This document shows, in pieces, positions 61,801 to 64,000 of a stretch of DNA of 64,000 nt (its first letter is position 1; each line of letters opens with the position of its first letter). A program made the position numbers and the translations under genes. This DNA is from Paenibacillus amylolyticus. GTDB lineage: Bacteria; Bacillota; Bacilli; Paenibacillales; Paenibacillaceae. A model generated the notes under the pieces. The model was not told where the DNA came from. It saw nothing but the letters and a program-made list of their open reading frames with translations, and searched no databases. Where the stretch lies: assembly GCF_001570725.1 (NCBI RefSeq), contig NZ_BCNV01000005.1:496001-560000 (forward strand), written 5' to 3'.

Positions 61801-62211
61801 GAGCAATGGTATGACCGCTTCATCGAAGCGTTATATACCGACACCATCGTCAAAAAAGGTGCCCTCTACGTCTATGACCGTGACCCGGAAGAAGACGCAT
61901 GGGAGCCATTCGCGAACCTGATGAAGAGCCGTAACTTTGCCGAGTATGAAGTGTTTGGCAACTTCCGCGGTCTGGCGGAGAAGGATCGCAGTACATTGCT
62001 GCGCAAAGCCTCCCGCCGCGATAACGATCTTACAGCTTCTGAGGATATCACCCCACTGCTGACAAAGCTGGATGATCTGGCTGCACTGTTCATGGAATCG
62101 CGTGATCGTCTCGAATACGAGCGGGTAGAACTGGCTAACGGAGAAGACATCTATCAGTTCTACAGAACGATGTCGTCCAAGCTGAACGACATTCGCAGAA
62201 GGCTGAAGTAA
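58822..62211 (+). CDS. Large tubulin/FtsZ-like GTPase-domain protein
   Basis: A 1129-residue soluble protein. The first ~400 residues hold a tubulin-superfamily nucleotide-binding fold: IIGLGGTGIDALLRLK (T1 loop, 36-51) and the signature LLTGLSGGTGSGCFLD (183-198), equivalent to the GGGTGS/TG tubulin motif. The following ~700 residues are long, mostly helical and charged, with no membrane segment; they have no recognisable domain. It fits the FtsZ-like families proposed to remodel membranes and linked with VWA genes. GGGAGG precedes the ATG. It is followed after one base by the next gene. Confidence 0.82.
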   Translation: MKPIVREHIQQLDVSLGGGIVSEKIRVDTIDNPILIIGLGGTGIDALLRLKYQINRRFKLPQDPVSKKKMDKPDNVEFLAFETNEQDRAKKYKGIGLDPINEFVLLSNAEIGGLLQNRSVLEPYITDWLSPELSITDGMNGAAGVRQAGRLLLFTKINQVVQAIDKKIKTLSVGTNKKLMVFLLTGLSGGTGSGCFLDISYIVRGIIERDHGSAGIDRVNTLGYLFTPDVNLSNKSLSEHTREYIRKNGYAALKELDYWMNVDSRGERFTQKYGNILTVNSPLPPFNLCHLISATNTEGKLLENAYDYCMNVTAENITNFMASEEKQSGEEFAIHDYISNIRTNIAQMNKVYPANYDYNIIGASSAVLPIEEMTTYLAYRMFDKMNTMFSKAPNQEDTEKFARKLGIDLESVVKSFEARVPEPLPGYQNSERLSYGNVVKSQVVNMDTELEQNFLARAREEYIKAKKQLPGEIAGQFTEQIRRMFLHPEQGPFYVSRLIYTEKGFCVLKMIQSYIETLRENAFRIPRDIEAAQEQSEEKLGDAKSAFVSKEKKKNAYIEAKIHEYWLHADVERNDQMIEFYEDLYELLNQENSRIYNVFTETLNALSSIFAKNGDLLTRGEEQADHKGNKTYYWNVVSVPDIVSVVDGLLDKRDTDDLIRDFSRELLENSSQWVKENEIDIVSSISDFLSEKFGDLITRSMEDFLVIKYGQDESVEKFVERFIAGKLDDEAVPVFNLSNSTGSLHFPSWGFVSVPAQAPGILKGIRNYQNNAVGKSHFTVKESEVRNRIFWLNTRNGVPLFVYTPLKVYEESYERTILDKEGIGRHLVQTEKNNWTYLPSPIPEKSWGDVYDNARVKQYNARVRNEFEQALGYNIVTAKSIDENTSNRYAIVTTEAFDLSAKLGAYDMRLTSTTPNLGEVKRAVIELKRLQSEGLPRVGVKDIFGSISEDMAKENLVRSPQLIARVREELAKMNAISAKVAELEGILAQYQDEEQWYDRFIEALYTDTIVKKGALYVYDRDPEEDAWEPFANLMKSRNFAEYEVFGNFRGLAEKDRSTLLRKASRRDNDLTASEDITPLLTKLDDLAALFMESRDRLEYERVELANGEDIYQFYRTMSSKLNDIRRRLK

Positions 62212-62212
62212 G

Positions 62213-64000
62213 ATGGTGACCGGGATGGAGTTCAATTCGAACAATACCCTGAAGCGCGATCTGGAGAAGTATGCAGCACAGTATGCAATCGAGCAGGAAC
62301 GTCAAGGCAGCCTGGGTGATGGACGCAGCAGTATCCATTACCCGGCTTTGTTCCTTTTCGTGGGTGATCTGGTTGCACCTGCCGTGTCTGCCGTGCAGGA
62401 GATCAATCGGCTGAAGTGGGATAACGGAGACGGTGTGGTTTACGTTCAGATCGGGACAGAAGATCAGGAAGCGCGTCCGGTTGAAACGAGGAATGGTGGC
62501 TTGTCCGATGATGGGCAGGTGACTCGTCACCGCTTGCCTTTGTCCACTGGGCAGACGGAGCGACCGTCCAAAACACGGCGCAAGGATGTCCACCGCAGTT
62601 TCCATGATTCCGATCAGGCGCTCTTTGACCTGAATCGTACGCTTCGGCGGGTTAGTAACCGAATTGCCGAATATGGACGGCTGTACTCGTCATTTGATCG
62701 GATTTACGTTACGGTGGTAACCAGAGCGGATGATCCGCTGAATGTATTGTTGCCAGAGCTCACCAAGCTGACGGAGACCATTTTGTCCCAAGCCTTCAAG
62801 TCCGTGCAGACGGATCTGCATGTGTTGGTCAGCGAGATGGAGCAGGTGGACTCCTTCGGATATGCCAGCGCAGCAGGCCTCGCTTTTCTGCGGGAACTGG
62901 ATTATATGCAGTCGCTGGACTACACGTTCAGCGGTAAACTGCTGGTGACGGAGGATGGGATCTCCATTCCGGTTACACATCCCACTTCCCCGTTGTTTGA
63001 TCTGGTATATCTCTTGTCCGACAAAAATGAGCGTGGAACCGGCGTTCCCGGTGGCTGGATCGAAAATGCCGAGATCATCTGCCGCATCTGCCTGCTGAAG
63101 AACAGGAAGCAGGATGTAGATCACTCGGGTAGCGTTTCAAGTACGGGAGCGAACACGTACAACAATACATCTTTTAAAAACAACATTCGTACCACCTCTG
63201 ATCAGCATGGTTATGCAAGCGCGGGTTTTGCCGAGATCAGGCGGCCAAACAAGCCGATTGCACTGGCGGTGTTATATCACATGTATCGGTATCTGCTCGC
63301 ACGCATGCGGCAGGAGCCGGACTGGAGCATTAAGGACAAGCTCGCTTTCTTTGGACTGGACGCGGCCTCGGTGGAACGCAAAGTTGAAGGCCTGCTGCCC
63401 GATGAAGATCTGGTTAGTGGCATGAGTGGCATCATGACGCATAACGTCAGTTTTTCCGATCTGAAGCCGCTCTCACTTCGTGAAGCGGAGAGAGCATTGT
63501 TCGGACAAGGAGCTGAAGCGTACTTCCGCGATAACGTCGTTCGTCTTGTGGAGGAGCGTGTGCGCGAGCGCAGCTCTGGCGGCTCTCTGCGCCGTCAGGC
63601 CGAACAATCCCGCGCGGAGCATCCAGAGGTTGGTTACTTCCAGTGGGCGGCCTGGAGTGACGGTGAACCCGGCAGTGTACGTGAAGCGCTGCTCGCATTG
63701 ATTCGGGATAAATCGATGCAGCTTGAATCGGCACGTGCTCTGCTGGAGCAACGTCAGCAAGAGCGAGTGGAAGATCAGTCGTTCAAACGAGCGTTGTTCC
63801 GTGATAAACAGAATGTGCGCAATCTGATTGACTGCATGCTGGAGCGAGTGTATGTACCAAAGGTAGAATTACTGCGACTGGAAAATGAGTTACATCTGCT
63901 GCGTATCTACGATACGGAGATGGAAGAGCTTCACCGTTTCAGTCGCCACGTGACAGCAGCACTTGAATCGCTGGAACGCACACTGCGAGAAACGGCTGTC
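62213..64000 (+). CDS. Partial: large unknown protein coupled to the tubulin-like gene
   Basis: An open frame from ATG at 62213 to the end of the window, at least 596 residues with no stop. The tubulin-like gene's TAA ends at 62211, so the two are coupled. A beta-strand/loop start (YPALFLFVGDLVAPAVSAVQ) is followed by a hydrophilic alpha/beta region with FDRIYVTVVTRADDPLNVLLPEL and LHVLVSEMEQVDS. After ~residue 420 long charged helices appear (REAERALFGQGAEAYFRDNV, LLEQRQQERVEDQSFKRALF). I recognise no family. It has no membrane helix in the visible part. An internal ATG (62225) is an alternative start. Confidence 0.8.
   Translation, partial: MVTGMEFNSNNTLKRDLEKYAAQYAIEQERQGSLGDGRSSIHYPALFLFVGDLVAPAVSAVQEINRLKWDNGDGVVYVQIGTEDQEARPVETRNGGLSDDGQVTRHRLPLSTGQTERPSKTRRKDVHRSFHDSDQALFDLNRTLRRVSNRIAEYGRLYSSFDRIYVTVVTRADDPLNVLLPELTKLTETILSQAFKSVQTDLHVLVSEMEQVDSFGYASAAGLAFLRELDYMQSLDYTFSGKLLVTEDGISIPVTHPTSPLFDLVYLLSDKNERGTGVPGGWIENAEIICRICLLKNRKQDVDHSGSVSSTGANTYNNTSFKNNIRTTSDQHGYASAGFAEIRRPNKPIALAVLYHMYRYLLARMRQEPDWSIKDKLAFFGLDAASVERKVEGLLPDEDLVSGMSGIMTHNVSFSDLKPLSLREAERALFGQGAEAYFRDNVVRLVEERVRERSSGGSLRRQAEQSRAEHPEVGYFQWAAWSDGEPGSVREALLALIRDKSMQLESARALLEQRQQERVEDQSFKRALFRDKQNVRNLIDCMLERVYVPKVELLRLENELHLLRIYDTEMEELHRFSRHVTAALESLERTLRETAV

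Noticed and set aside
1..64000. tRNA, rRNA, complete insertion sequence, prophage or CRISPR array
   Set aside because: None was recognised on reading both strands. Small structured RNAs without strong sequence motifs could have been missed without a covariance-model search.

Overview
The window reads as a chromosomal segment of a spore-forming Gram-positive bacterium of the order Bacillales, most likely Paenibacillus. The evidence is strong GGAGG-type ribosome binding sites, a complete GerA-type spore germination receptor operon, a Bacillales-type anaerobic cobalamin pathway (the two-domain CbiH60 form of CbiH and a long CbiX with a His-rich tail), and several families of short palindromic intergenic repeats. 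I saw no rRNA, tRNA, CRISPR array, phage region or full insertion sequence. The assignment is inference; no taxonomic marker gene is present.

Layout. 0-9.5 kb: metabolic and regulatory genes (CDF metal transporter, SUKH protein, LigB-type dioxygenase with a carboxylesterase, glyoxalase-fold protein, XRE-cupin regulator, SDR, a PadR/DUF1700/DUF4097 operon, an FAD-Rieske oxidoreductase). 9.9-24 kb: a GH3 glycosidase with unusual accessory domains, a soluble chemoreceptor, nrdDG for anaerobic deoxynucleotide synthesis behind an Fnr-type site and a pair of NrdR boxes, a GAF hybrid kinase, an aldo/keto reductase, a diguanylate cyclase, a Fur-family regulator overlapping an orphan winged-helix regulator, and catalase. 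24-27.3 kb: a BlaI/BlaR1-like pair, DoxX, pirin. 27.5-31.7 kb: germination receptor operon in the order A-C-(small D)-B. 31.8-46.2 kb: hemD, then a cobalamin riboswitch and cbiH60-cbiX-cbiJ-cbiC-cbiD-cbiET-cbiL-cbiF-cbiG-cbiA, broken twice by repeat-rich DNA. 46.4-55 kb: SDR, ThuA-like protein, a phasin-like protein with a UbiB-family kinase, a degenerate small membrane gene, a SulP transporter and a DEAD-box RNA helicase with an RG-rich tail.

55.4-64 kb holds the least characterised part. It contains a secreted, membrane-anchored VWA protein, a 1129-residue tubulin/FtsZ-like GTPase and a large unknown partner that runs off the window's right end. A divergent pair lies beside them: a 47-residue membrane peptide and a zinc-ribbon membrane protein. 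I infer that these form a membrane-associated cytoskeletal module.

Repeats are a theme. They are a transposon-like element with 13-bp ends (5644-5809, with a solitary end at 27314), a 182-188 bp element with TTTACAC/GTGTAA ends (44396-44577 and 58592-58779, with a shorter relative at 39152-39270), an AACGAA-type palindromic element (4841, 38498, 52637), and a 100-bp direct repeat (38837 and 39010).
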